From: UBA2402 sp037139735
GTDB taxonomy: Bacteria; Planctomycetota; Phycisphaerae; Phycisphaerales; UBA1924
DNA: 64,000 nt
Direction: 5' to 3'
NCBI GenBank assembly: GCA_037139735.1
Contig: JBAXFU010000004.1
Location: forward strand, 1-64,000
Shown piece after piece: positions 1 to 7,491 of the stretch. The notes under the pieces are model-generated. The model was not told the origin of the DNA. It saw only the letters and a program-made list of their open reading frames with translations, and searched no databases. Within the stretch, counting starts at the first letter, position 1; every line of letters starts with the position of its first letter. Position numbers and translations under genes: made by a program.

Positions 1-140
1 AGGAATAGAGTTCAACCTCTCACTCGAGATGGCTCAGGAAACCCAGGCACGTCAGGTCATCGCCACGGTCGGAGCGTACTGTTACTCTGCCTTCGCCACA
101 GGTTGCGGAGTACCAGTGTCGCCTTTGGATGTACCGCGTA

Positions 141-2063
141 ATGAACACCATCGCCAAGTCGCTTATTGCCCTGAGTCTTGTGCTTTCGCTCTGCAGCGTC
201 CAACGCGTGCAAGCTCAGCAGCCCGTCGCGTCACCCACCGCCGACGCGATCTACACGGGCGGCCCGATCATCACGATGAACGATGCGGCCCCGCAGGCTG
301 AGGCAGTCGCGGTCAAGGACGGCAAGATCATCGCCGTCGGCACCAAGGCCGAGGTTGAGAAGTTCAAGGCCGCCGGGACCAAGGCCATCGACCTGGCGGG
401 CAAGACCCTGCTGCCCGGGTTCATCGACGGGCACGGCCACTGCTTCGGCACCGGCTTTCAGGCGGTGTCGGCGAACCTGCTGCCGCCACCCGATGGCGGC
501 GTTGATTCGATTGCCAAACTGCAGGAAGTGCTGCGTGCCTATGCGAGCACGGACATCGCCAAGCGGTTCAACATCATCATCGGGTTCGGGTACGATGATT
601 CCCAACTCGCCGAGCTTCGTCACCCGACGAGGCAGGAACTCGACGCGGTGTCAGCCGACATTCCGATCATGGTGACGCACCAGTCGGGCCACCTGGCCAG
701 CATGAACAGCAAAGCGCTTGAGTTGGCGGGGATCACCGGCGAGTCGGTGAACCCGCAGGGCGGGGTCATCCGCCGAGAGGCTGATGGGAAGACGCCCAAC
801 GGCGTGCTCGAGGAAACGGCATACATGTTGTCGGCGGGCAGGGTGCTGCCGAAGCTCGGACCAGAGCAACTGGCCCAACTGGCGCTGGCCGGTCAAGAAC
901 TGTACATCCGACACGGCTATACGACTGCGCAGGAGGGCGGGGCGGTGGGCCCGATGCACAGCAGCTTCGTGAAACTGGCCGAGGCCGGACAGATGAAGAT
1001 TGACGTGGTTTCGTACGTCAACATGATGTCGAGCGACGAACCAACGGAACTGAGCTCGCTCTGGTACTCGCGAACTTATAAGAACGGCTACCGCGTGGGC
1101 GGCGTCAAGATCATGCTCGACGGATCGCCGCAGGGTAAGACGGCGCACCTGACCCAGCCGTACTTCAAGCCGCCATCGGGGTTGCCGGCGAGTTACAGGG
1201 GCTATGAAACGCTCTCCGACGCAGCAATCTGCGCCAAGGTTCAGCAGGCGTTCGCGAAGGGGTGGCAGATTCTGGCCCATTGCAACGGCGACGCTGCGAT
1301 CGATCAATACATCGGTGCTGTTCGCGAGGCTGCGGCCAAGGACGGCCCCGCCGACCGGCGCAGCGTGGCCATCCACGCCCAGACGGCGCGGCTCGATCAA
1401 CTCGACTCGATGAAAGAGCTCGGCATCATGCCGTCGTTCTTCGGCATGCACTGCTTCTACTGGGGCGACTGGCACCGCGATGAGACGCTCGGTCCGGCCC
1501 GCGCCGAGAGAATCAGTCCCGCCCAGTCCGCGCTCCGCCGCGGCATGATCTTCACGCAGCACCACGATTCGCCGGTCGCGCAGCCCAGCGCGATCCGCAT
1601 CCTCTCGTCGGTCGTAACGCGCCGCACCCGCAGCGGCGACATCCTGGGTGCCGACGAACGCATCGGCGTGAACGACGCGCTCAAGAGCCTGACCATCTGG
1701 GGCGCGTACCAGCACTTCGAGGAGAAGAGCAAGGGATCGCTCGAAACCGGCAAGGTCGCGGACTTTGTGGTGCTCTCGGGCGACCCGTTCGCGGTCGATA
1801 TCGAGGACCTGGACGAACTGACCGTGGTCGAGACCATCAAGGGCGGCAAGAGCATCTACAAGGCCGACGCGAAGGCGACCAAGGTCGGTGCGAATACGCT
1901 CCCCGAACTTCCGCCGATGCAGTGGGATAACGCCGCTGAGCGTCCAACCGTGCGGGGCATTTATGCCTACGCGCCGTTGCCTGGTCCCTGCGGCTGCGCC
2001 GGGTGCGCACTGGGTCATATCATCACGATGGGCCGGCGCGAGGTTGCTACGACCTCACGGTGA
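141..2063 (+). CDS. Exported amidohydrolase (amidohydrolase-3/YtcJ-like)
   Basis: A metal-dependent amidohydrolase, probably periplasmic, of unknown substrate. I chose the ATG at 141 because it begins a good signal peptide (MNTIAKS, hydrophobic core, then VQAQQ), giving 640 residues, as in the YtcJ-like group. The N-terminal beta-sandwich (DAIYTGGPIITMND) precedes the HxH metal motif in GFIDGHGHC near residue 97. Further candidate metal or catalytic positions are HQSGH near 180, AHCNGDAAID near 380, a His in IHAQT near 412 and an Asp in QHHDSP near 476. The C-terminus has an unusual short Cys cluster (GPCGCAGC). It stands alone, followed by an oppositely oriented toxin-antitoxin pair. Family assignment is secure; substrate is not inferable. 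Confidence 0.85.
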   Translation: MNTIAKSLIALSLVLSLCSVQRVQAQQPVASPTADAIYTGGPIITMNDAAPQAEAVAVKDGKIIAVGTKAEVEKFKAAGTKAIDLAGKTLLPGFIDGHGHCFGTGFQAVSANLLPPPDGGVDSIAKLQEVLRAYASTDIAKRFNIIIGFGYDDSQLAELRHPTRQELDAVSADIPIMVTHQSGHLASMNSKALELAGITGESVNPQGGVIRREADGKTPNGVLEETAYMLSAGRVLPKLGPEQLAQLALAGQELYIRHGYTTAQEGGAVGPMHSSFVKLAEAGQMKIDVVSYVNMMSSDEPTELSSLWYSRTYKNGYRVGGVKIMLDGSPQGKTAHLTQPYFKPPSGLPASYRGYETLSDAAICAKVQQAFAKGWQILAHCNGDAAIDQYIGAVREAAAKDGPADRRSVAIHAQTARLDQLDSMKELGIMPSFFGMHCFYWGDWHRDETLGPARAERISPAQSALRRGMIFTQHHDSPVAQPSAIRILSSVVTRRTRSGDILGADERIGVNDALKSLTIWGAYQHFEEKSKGSLETGKVADFVVLSGDPFAVDIEDLDELTVVETIKGGKSIYKADAKATKVGANTLPELPPMQWDNAAERPTVRGIYAYAPLPGPCGCAGCALGHIITMGRREVATTSR

Positions 2064-2095
2064 ATCGGCTCGGTCGCTGCCGCCCTTGCGTCCCC

Positions 2096-2614
2096 TCAGG
2101 TCAGGCCAAGCTTGCGGACGGTCTTCATCGAGATGAAGAGATGGTGCGGATCGTCAGCGAGCTCGGTGAAGCCGTACTTCAGGTAGAAGCCCTTCGCGGC
2201 ATCGTCGATCGCCACGACCTCGATCGCGTGGATGCCGAGAGCACGTTCGGCCCTGCCGACGCGACAGAGCGCATCGATCAGCAGATGTGAGCCGAGTCCG
2301 TGTCCTTGCACGCTCTTGTCGACCGCAAGCCGGCCAAGGTGCGCGACGGGCACCGGGTACTTCGGCAGACGCTTGCGCTGTTCATCGGTCAGGTTCTGGA
2401 ACTGCACCGATCCCGCGGCCAGGGAGTAGTAACCGCGGACGATCTTCTCGCCGGGCTTGAGCGCGACGAAGGTGCGGCTGACGCCCGTCTTCTGGTTCTG
2501 GCTGGCAAACTGCTTGAGGAAGTTGTCGAGCGACTCGTGGCCGCACGAAAACTCGGCCCGATCGTGGTCGGAGCCGAGTTCTTCGATTGACCACTTGGCG
2601 GGTTCAGCGCCCAC
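2096..2614 (-). CDS. GNAT acetyltransferase toxin (TacT-like)
   Basis: A 172-residue GNAT protein, probably the toxin of a type II toxin-antitoxin module. Known TacT-type toxins acetylate the amino group of charged tRNAs and block translation. The acetyl-CoA loop is visible as QGHGLGSHLL, preceded by the beta strand LGRLAVDK, and the catalytic-Tyr region as FYLKYGF near the C-terminus. The start is GTG at 2614, which overlaps the last 11 bases of the upstream antitoxin gene, so the two are translationally coupled. The pairing with a DUF1778 antitoxin makes the assignment much firmer than the GNAT fold alone. It is adjacent to a serine recombinase, consistent with a small mobile island. Confidence 0.85.
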   Translation of the reverse strand: MGAEPAKWSIEELGSDHDRAEFSCGHESLDNFLKQFASQNQKTGVSRTFVALKPGEKIVRGYYSLAAGSVQFQNLTDEQRKRLPKYPVPVAHLGRLAVDKSVQGHGLGSHLLIDALCRVGRAERALGIHAIEVVAIDDAAKGFYLKYGFTELADDPHHLFISMKTVRKLGLT

Positions 2615-2888
2615 GCCGCGCCTTGTAGCTCTTGGCTGCCGCCTTCAATGCGGCGTTGGGCTCGCCAGATGCATCGAGCATGGCCAAGAACGTCTGCGCG
2701 TCGCGGGCCGAGAGCGTTCGCGTTGTCTCGCTTTGGATCGCCTCCTCCGAAGCCTTGAGCAACGCGGCGATGGCAAAGCTCGACACCGTCTGGCCCTGAG
2801 CGCTCGCGGCACGCTCAATGAGCGACTTGTGCTCGGGTGAGACTCGGAAATCGAGCCGGGCGGATGGGGAGTTGGGAAGGGCGCTCAT
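2604..2888 (-). CDS. DUF1778 ribbon-helix-helix antitoxin (TacA-like)
   Basis: A 94-residue antitoxin for the downstream GNAT toxin. The ribbon-helix-helix segment ARLDFRVSPEHKSLIERAA lies near the N-terminus and would bind operator DNA; the C-terminal part (AQTFLAMLDASGEP) is where this family wraps the toxin and occludes its active site. I chose ATG 2888 because the 5' extension to 2945 runs through the putative promoter, and because an AGG sits 7-9 bases upstream. The stop overlaps the toxin GTG start, the usual antitoxin-first order. Autoregulation through the TATACT-containing region upstream is likely but inferred. Confidence 0.85.
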   Translation of the reverse strand: MSALPNSPSARLDFRVSPEHKSLIERAASAQGQTVSSFAIAALLKASEEAIQSETTRTLSARDAQTFLAMLDASGEPNAALKAAAKSYKARRGR

Positions 2889-2910
2889 GGTGGTACCTCG
2901 TGGCCGACGG

Positions 2911-2930
2911 TTGAGTATACCACTATGTAC
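2911..2930 (-). promoter_or_regulatory. Putative promoter/operator of the toxin-antitoxin pair
   Basis: Minus-strand TATACT at 2919-2914 is a good -10 box 26 bases upstream of the antitoxin start. It lies inside an AT-rich stretch with the partly symmetrical element GTACATAGTGGTATAC, a plausible RHH operator. No convincing -35 is seen. Confidence 0.45.
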
Positions 2931-3035
2931 GGCAAAATGCCACACACGGTTCAGGGCTAGAGCAAGAATGGGCCGTTATCAGACCGTTTGGGCTGATTCC
3001 GCGATGGCTGCGGTGCTTTGCGTGCCCGATGATTC

Positions 3036-4369
3036 GTGTCCGTGACTCAGCCATCGCCCCAATCTCGATTCGCCATCCACACCCGCCAGTCGGTAGACAC
3101 GGCGAAGGACCTCTCTTCATGCGACGCGCAGTTCCAGACTTGCCTGGACTGTGCCCGCGCCTATGGCGACAGGGATGGCGATTGGGTCGGCGAGCGCTTC
3201 GACGACAAGGGATGGTCGGGTGCAACCTTCGATCGCCCAGCGCTGAAGCGCTTGCGTCAGGCTGTCCGCGAGCGTCGCGTTCAGCGGGTGTACGCCGTGG
3301 CTCTGGATCGGCTTTCCCGCACGATGCGCGACGCGGTCACGATCCTCGACGAGATGGAGGCCGCCGGCGTCGAGCTCCGGTTGGTGCATCAACCGGGGAT
3401 CGGGACAACCGCGGAGGGGCTGTTCCTCCGCCACATCATCGCATCCTTCGCAGAGTTCGAGCGGGAACTGATCACCGGCCGCCTGGCGGATACGCGGTTG
3501 TTTCTCAAGGCGCATGGTCGAAGGCTGGCGGGGCCGCCGCCGTACGGATACGACGCCGATCCGAAGACCAAGCAGCTCGTGCCCAACGGGCAGGAGACGA
3601 AGCGAATGCGGACCAGCTTTGAGATGGCCGCATCGGGCGTGCGACCCAGCGAGATCGCAAGCCTCCTCAAGAAGAAGGGATGGACGACCAAGAAGCGTGT
3701 CTCGAAGCGGACGGGCCGATCGATCGGCGGCGGAGTGTGGACCGCTCGCCAGGTCGTTGAGGTGCTCCGGAACCCCGTCTGCCTGGGCGTGTTCGCTGAC
3801 AAGCACAAGCTCCGCTGCGGCGTGCACGATCCGATCATCGAGTTGGAGATGTTCGCTCGCGCCAAAGCCCACCTCGACGCACGGAGACGAACGAGCGCCA
3901 AGAAGCGGATAGCGCATCGCTTCCCGCTCAGGGGCAAGGTCATCTGCCCCGGCTGCGGCCGCCCCATGAGCACCCATACGGTGACTCGCCCCCTCGGCAA
4001 AGGCGGTAAACGGATCTACAGCTATTACCGATGCCGGTCAACGGCGGGGGGCGGCCGCCCTGCCCGGGACACCAGGTTCAGGCGTACCGGCTCGAACAAG
4101 CGGTCTCGGCAGCGCTGGAACAGGTCGACCCGTGGCGGTCGGTGCTGCGGCTCGCCACGCCGCCACGCCAGACGGAAACCGCCGAGGATCTTGCCCGCGG
4201 ATGGATGGACCTCGATCATGCCGCCAGAGCCCGACTGATGCCAACGCTCATCCAGCGGCTGGAGCTTGATGAGGCCCGGCAGGAGATGACGATCGTCCTT
4301 GTCCCGGACGCATCGACCGTCGCAAGTGCTGTTTTGCAGGCACTTCCGACGCCGCCCGTTAACCAGTAG
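3036..4369 (+). pseudogene. Serine recombinase (large resolvase family), frameshifted
   Basis: A large serine recombinase reading from GTG 3036. The resolvase domain is complete to about residue 150: the catalytic-Ser region reads AIHTRQS and the conserved Arg motif reads VYALDRLSR-like (YAVALDRLSRTMRDA). A recombinase domain follows (GRRLAGPPPYGYD onward), and then a zinc-ribbon beginning CPGCGRPM near residue 307. The frame is lost in the run of six G at 4046-4051. The original frame continues as Arg-rich nonsense to 4238, while the -1 frame from there restores PPCPGHQVQAYRLEQAVSAAL and ends at 4369. One extra G would rebuild the fourth zinc-ribbon Cys and a coiled-coil tail. So this is either a recent frameshift, a sequencing error in a homopolymer, or less likely a programmed slip. 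Confidence 0.8.
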
Positions 4370-4380
4370 GTTGCTGTGAG

Positions 4381-4992
4381 TCAGGTCAGTTTAGAGTTTC
4401 CTTCCGACCCCGATCTCGACGCGGCGAGGCGTCGGCGGTCCTCTGCCGATTGGAACTCCTTCCAGCGTCCCTTGACCAGAGGCAGCAGCCGCTCGTCTCC
4501 GAGCAGGATGAGGCCCGTGAGGATGCCCAGCCGGACCGCGTCGTTGCCCTTGGCCTCATCGAACCGCGAGACCAGGAACTTGGGACCGCTGAGCGGGTCG
4601 CCGTTCACGCGGGGCATCAGCATCGCGTAGTCGAGCGCGGCTGTCGAGATCACGGTGCGATCGGTTTCGCCCTGCATGAATGGGAGGAGCGCCAGCACGC
4701 CCGTCTCGCCCTTCATCACGATCTGGCGGACTGCCTGCTCGAGTCGCCGACGGCGGTCGACCGAGAGTCGCTTGACCAGCGCGGCGTACAAGTTGTCAAG
4801 CGAGGATGGATCAGCGGGAGCGTGCGAACGGCCGTGGCGGGTCAGCATGGCGAAGGCGACGAACTCGAGCATGTCGTCATCCAGGGAGTCCTCGAGATCC
4901 GGCTGGTCGGTTGCGTCGAGGGCATTGCGCACCTGTGGCGGAAGCGGCTGCCCCCCATCGGAGGCCTTGGGTTTCCTTTTCCAGAACATCAT
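4381..4992 (-). CDS. Hypothetical helical protein
   Basis: Not recognised. The 203-residue product has no signal peptide or membrane segment. It begins with a basic MFWKRKPKAS stretch and is otherwise predicted helical; the C-terminal half (AVRLGILTGLILLGDERLLPLV) resembles a HEAT-like helix pair, but this is impression only. ATG 4992 forms an ATGA overlap with the stop of the small ORF upstream, and ATG 4989 has a better-spaced AGGAG (7 bases), so either may be used. Its 3' end lies 11 bases from the end of the convergent recombinase gene, so truncation by that element cannot be excluded. Confidence 0.6.
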   Translation of the reverse strand: MMFWKRKPKASDGGQPLPPQVRNALDATDQPDLEDSLDDDMLEFVAFAMLTRHGRSHAPADPSSLDNLYAALVKRLSVDRRRRLEQAVRQIVMKGETGVLALLPFMQGETDRTVISTAALDYAMLMPRVNGDPLSGPKFLVSRFDEAKGNDAVRLGILTGLILLGDERLLPLVKGRWKEFQSAEDRRRLAASRSGSEGNSKLT

Positions 4993-5129
4993 GATTCTCC
5001 TGTGGGTGTGGTGCAACCGTCCTGCGTGCGTGGCGGTTCGCAGGCAGCGATCGTGCGGCCGAGTTGTTCAATGTGGCATCCCATCTCGCACGAAGCCGCC
5101 TCGAGCGCCCGGTCGCCCGTGACGCTCAT
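4989..5129 (-). CDS. Putative 46-residue Cys-containing small protein
   Basis: A short ORF not matching anything I know. Its product has four Cys, including a C-x3-C pair (ASCEMGCHIEQL), and could bind a metal or form disulfides. Support comes from context: a perfect TATAAT lies 12 bases upstream of its ATG, and its TGA overlaps the ATG of the next gene (ATGA), which would couple translation of the two. Transcription from that -10 would leave a leader of only about 8 bases, so initiation may be nearly leaderless. The alternative is that this is just the 5' leader of the downstream gene. Confidence 0.45.
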   Translation of the reverse strand: MSVTGDRALEAASCEMGCHIEQLGRTIAACEPPRTQDGCTTPTGES

Positions 5130-5141
5130 CGCGTTCTCATC

Positions 5142-5147
5142 ATTATA
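5142..5147 (-). promoter_or_regulatory. Consensus -10 box (TATAAT)
   Basis: A perfect minus-strand TATAAT in otherwise GC-rich DNA, positioned to drive the small ORF and the hypothetical gene downstream. No good -35 hexamer is seen at 16-18 bases, so an activator or an extended element may be needed. Confidence 0.5.
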
Positions 5148-5344
5148 GTGAGTCCGAACAGGTTGCGTACGTGCCTCGATGCCTGTGCAGTCGTTTGCGC
5201 CGCATGCGGGGCTTGCTCGCAGTGCCGAGCGGCGTCCCGGGCTGAGGTGGATTGTGCTCACGGGCGTGCTGCGGGACGCCGTGCTCCGCTCGTCGACGAC
5301 GCCGATGCATGTCTCCCGTCGCTGCCGGGTTGGGTGGCTGGCCG

Positions 5345-6613
5345 TCAGAAGGCCGGTTGCCCGCGGATGGCCAGCATCGTCAGCCATCCCGTCAGGCCCG
5401 TCCATGCCGCGGCCGCCAGCCAGACCGCGATGGACCCGGTCCGCGGCTTCCATCGCGAGGCGATGAGTCCGGCGGCGAGCATCGCCTGCATGGCATGAAG
5501 GCCGACAAAATGCGCGATGCGCAGCTCGCCGCCGGTGGTGGACCAGCCGAGGAAGGGAAGGCCGGTGGCACCGGATTCATCGCCCCCGATGAAGTGCGAC
5601 CCTCGGGTGCTCAGCCACGCGCCGACGGCACCACCCGCCAGCACGTTGAGCGTGACGGCGGCGACGATGCCGGCACGCAAACCTCCGGTTCGGGTTCGCC
5701 ACGCGTGCACGGCGAGCGGGATCGGTGCAAGCACCAACGCCACCGCGAACACGCCCATCACCGCGTACATCGCCACCCCGACGGCCGATTCCTGGTTGAA
5801 GTGCGAGCGGGCGCCACGCGCGGCTTGCAGCAGGATCCACGGCATCTCGACCGCGCTGGCGACCGCGATGATGCGCACCATCCATGAACGCGCCCGCGAG
5901 CGAGCGAACGCGGTCCCCGCCAGAGGCGACATGATCGCGAGCGTGGCACAATAGATCGCGAGCGAGCACGCGAACTTCAGCGGCTTCATCCAGACGTTCG
6001 CGCCGTCGAGCGTGCGGTCGTCGACCAGGGCGGCGACGAGCGAAGGAGGGATGATCGCGAGATTCGCCGTGGCCACCAGGAGGAGCCCGCGGTCGGCGCG
6101 AGCCACGGCCCAGCGGAGCAGGCCGATGGCTCCGAGGGAGGCATCCGGTTCGGTCGCGGTCTCTCGCGCCGGGCCTCGTCGTGAGAGCGTCAGCCACTCC
6201 TGCACGCGATAGAGCATCCAGCCGGCGGGACCGAAGAGGAAGGTCAGCACGAAGGCGGGCAGGACGGCGAGTTTCGAGATGTTCGCCCGCTCGGCACGCT
6301 CGTCGATGTGGACGCCGATCAGGAGGTCGAAGGCGAGGTAGTGGAGCCATCCGGCGAGCAGCGCCAGATCGCTCGCGAAGAGCTGCCTGACGGCGACGAA
6401 GCTGTCGAAGCCTCCCTCGGCGCGAGACCATCCCGCGGCGATCAGGCCCGCGTACGCCGCCGCGAGCAGCAGCGGCACGGCCGTGCCGGCGACGGCGCGA
6501 CGCCAGCGAACCCGCCGCGGAAGCAGCACGAGCGAAAGCCAGCCCGCGAGGGCCACCGGACCGGTCGCTTCGAACAACGCGGGGGCGGACATGATGGCGA
6601 CCGGGTCTGTCAT
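5345..6613 (-). CDS. ABA4-like (DUF4281) multi-spanning membrane protein
   Basis: A 422-residue integral membrane protein in two halves. The N-terminal half (residues about 15-145) matches the ABA4-like/DUF4281 pattern: ASDLALLAGWLHYLAFDLL, the polar GVHIDERAE, then LTFLFGPAGWMLY. In plants ABA4 is needed for neoxanthin formation; bacterial members have no assigned role. The C-terminal half (about 180-420) has five or six further membrane segments (KFACSLAIYCATLAIM, GVAMYAVMGVFAVALVLAP and others) and resembles nothing I can name. It lies divergently from a TetR gene, and a TTGACA-N16-TACACT promoter for it is covered by two palindromes, so repression by that TetR protein is likely. Confidence 0.7.
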   Translation of the reverse strand: MTDPVAIMSAPALFEATGPVALAGWLSLVLLPRRVRWRRAVAGTAVPLLLAAAYAGLIAAGWSRAEGGFDSFVAVRQLFASDLALLAGWLHYLAFDLLIGVHIDERAERANISKLAVLPAFVLTFLFGPAGWMLYRVQEWLTLSRRGPARETATEPDASLGAIGLLRWAVARADRGLLLVATANLAIIPPSLVAALVDDRTLDGANVWMKPLKFACSLAIYCATLAIMSPLAGTAFARSRARSWMVRIIAVASAVEMPWILLQAARGARSHFNQESAVGVAMYAVMGVFAVALVLAPIPLAVHAWRTRTGGLRAGIVAAVTLNVLAGGAVGAWLSTRGSHFIGGDESGATGLPFLGWSTTGGELRIAHFVGLHAMQAMLAAGLIASRWKPRTGSIAVWLAAAAWTGLTGWLTMLAIRGQPAF

Positions 6614-6657
6614 GGGTGTTCTCGCGCGTGTTCACGGGTGGCGGGACGCGTCTCCGC

Positions 6658-6705
6658 CTTGACACTGTCAAGACAAAGTGTACCGTCCGGCTTGACACTG
6701 TCAAG
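6658..6705. promoter_or_regulatory. Twin 15-bp palindromic operators over a divergent promoter
   Basis: The palindrome CTTGACACTGTCAAG occurs exactly twice, at 6658-6672 and 6691-6705, 33 bp apart (about three helical turns). On the minus strand TTGACA (6704-6699) and TACACT (6682-6677) with a 16-base spacer form a good sigma-70 promoter for the ABA4-like gene. One operator covers its -35 and the other its start region. This is the expected layout for TetR repression. Confidence 0.8.
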
Positions 6706-6726
6706 TGAAGGGGCGACGATGGTGGG

Positions 6727-7338
6727 GTGTCCGACCTTCGAGAGCAAGTCCTGACGGCCAGTCTCGCCCTGATCGAGGAGCGAGGGGTCGCCGCGCTCTC
6801 GTTGCGGGAGGTGGCCCGCAGGGCGGGGGTCAGCCACCAGGCGCCGTACCACCACTTCGCCGGCAAGGAGGCCATCGTCGCCGAACTCGTCGCGCGCGGG
6901 TTCACGCGACTCTCGGAGATGCTCGAGGCCGCGGAAAGGGCCCGCGGCGAACCCGCCCGGCGACTGCGGCTCGCGGCCCGCGCGTACGTCGACTTCGCGC
7001 TCGGCAACCCGGCGGTGTTTCGCGTCATGTTCAGGCCCGAACTCGCCGACCTCTCGGCCTGCCCCGCGGCGGCCGCCGCGGGAACACGCGCCTATTCCGT
7101 GCTCGTGCGACTGGTCGAGGAGCGCTTCGCCGGGCCTCGGGTATCGCCCGAGCGGCTCGGGGTGATCACGACCATGCACTGGTCGATGGTGCATGGGCTC
7201 GCGACGCTGCTGCTCGACGGCTCACTCGGCAAGCGAGCCGGATCGGCGATGGCCGCCGACGCCCTGATCGAACGGACCCTCGACACCTTCTCGATCGCGG
7301 CGGGGTCGCTGGTCACTCCGACGCCACGGGCCTCCTGA
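6727..7338 (+). CDS. TetR/AcrR-family transcriptional regulator
   Basis: A 203-residue TetR-type repressor starting at GTG. The N-terminal helix-turn-helix reads SLREVARRAGVSHQAPYHHF at residues 25-44, typical of the family. The C-terminal ligand domain (residues about 75-195, with FALGNPAVFRVMF and MHWSMVHGLATLLL) fits the WHG-type TetR C-terminal domain. It sits 22 bp from the second of two identical palindromes in the divergent intergenic region, so it probably represses itself and the ABA4-like membrane gene. The inducing ligand is unknown. Confidence 0.9.
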   Translation: MSDLREQVLTASLALIEERGVAALSLREVARRAGVSHQAPYHHFAGKEAIVAELVARGFTRLSEMLEAAERARGEPARRLRLAARAYVDFALGNPAVFRVMFRPELADLSACPAAAAAGTRAYSVLVRLVEERFAGPRVSPERLGVITTMHWSMVHGLATLLLDGSLGKRAGSAMAADALIERTLDTFSIAAGSLVTPTPRAS

Positions 7339-7400
7339 CGTGATGTCGCTTCGAGCGTGAATGCACGTGTGACGATCAACTCGCCGCGAGTTGCCCGCAG

Positions 7401-7427
7401 AGCCCGGCGCAACCCGGGCTACGGTCG
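7401..7427. repeat. REP-like half element (GCTACGGTCG family)
   Basis: Holds AGCCCGG/CCGGGCT as a short hairpin and ends in GGGCTACGGTCG. The unit GGCGCAACCCGGGCTACGGTCG-like sequence matches, with one insertion and one substitution, the right arm of the larger inverted repeat at 63176-63230. This suggests a dispersed intergenic repeat family. Confidence 0.45.
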
Positions 7428-7491
7428 TGAGCGTTCACGGCCGTGCCCTTCGTCTGGACCGCGTGGCGTGATGATGTTTCAGGAGCGTTCG

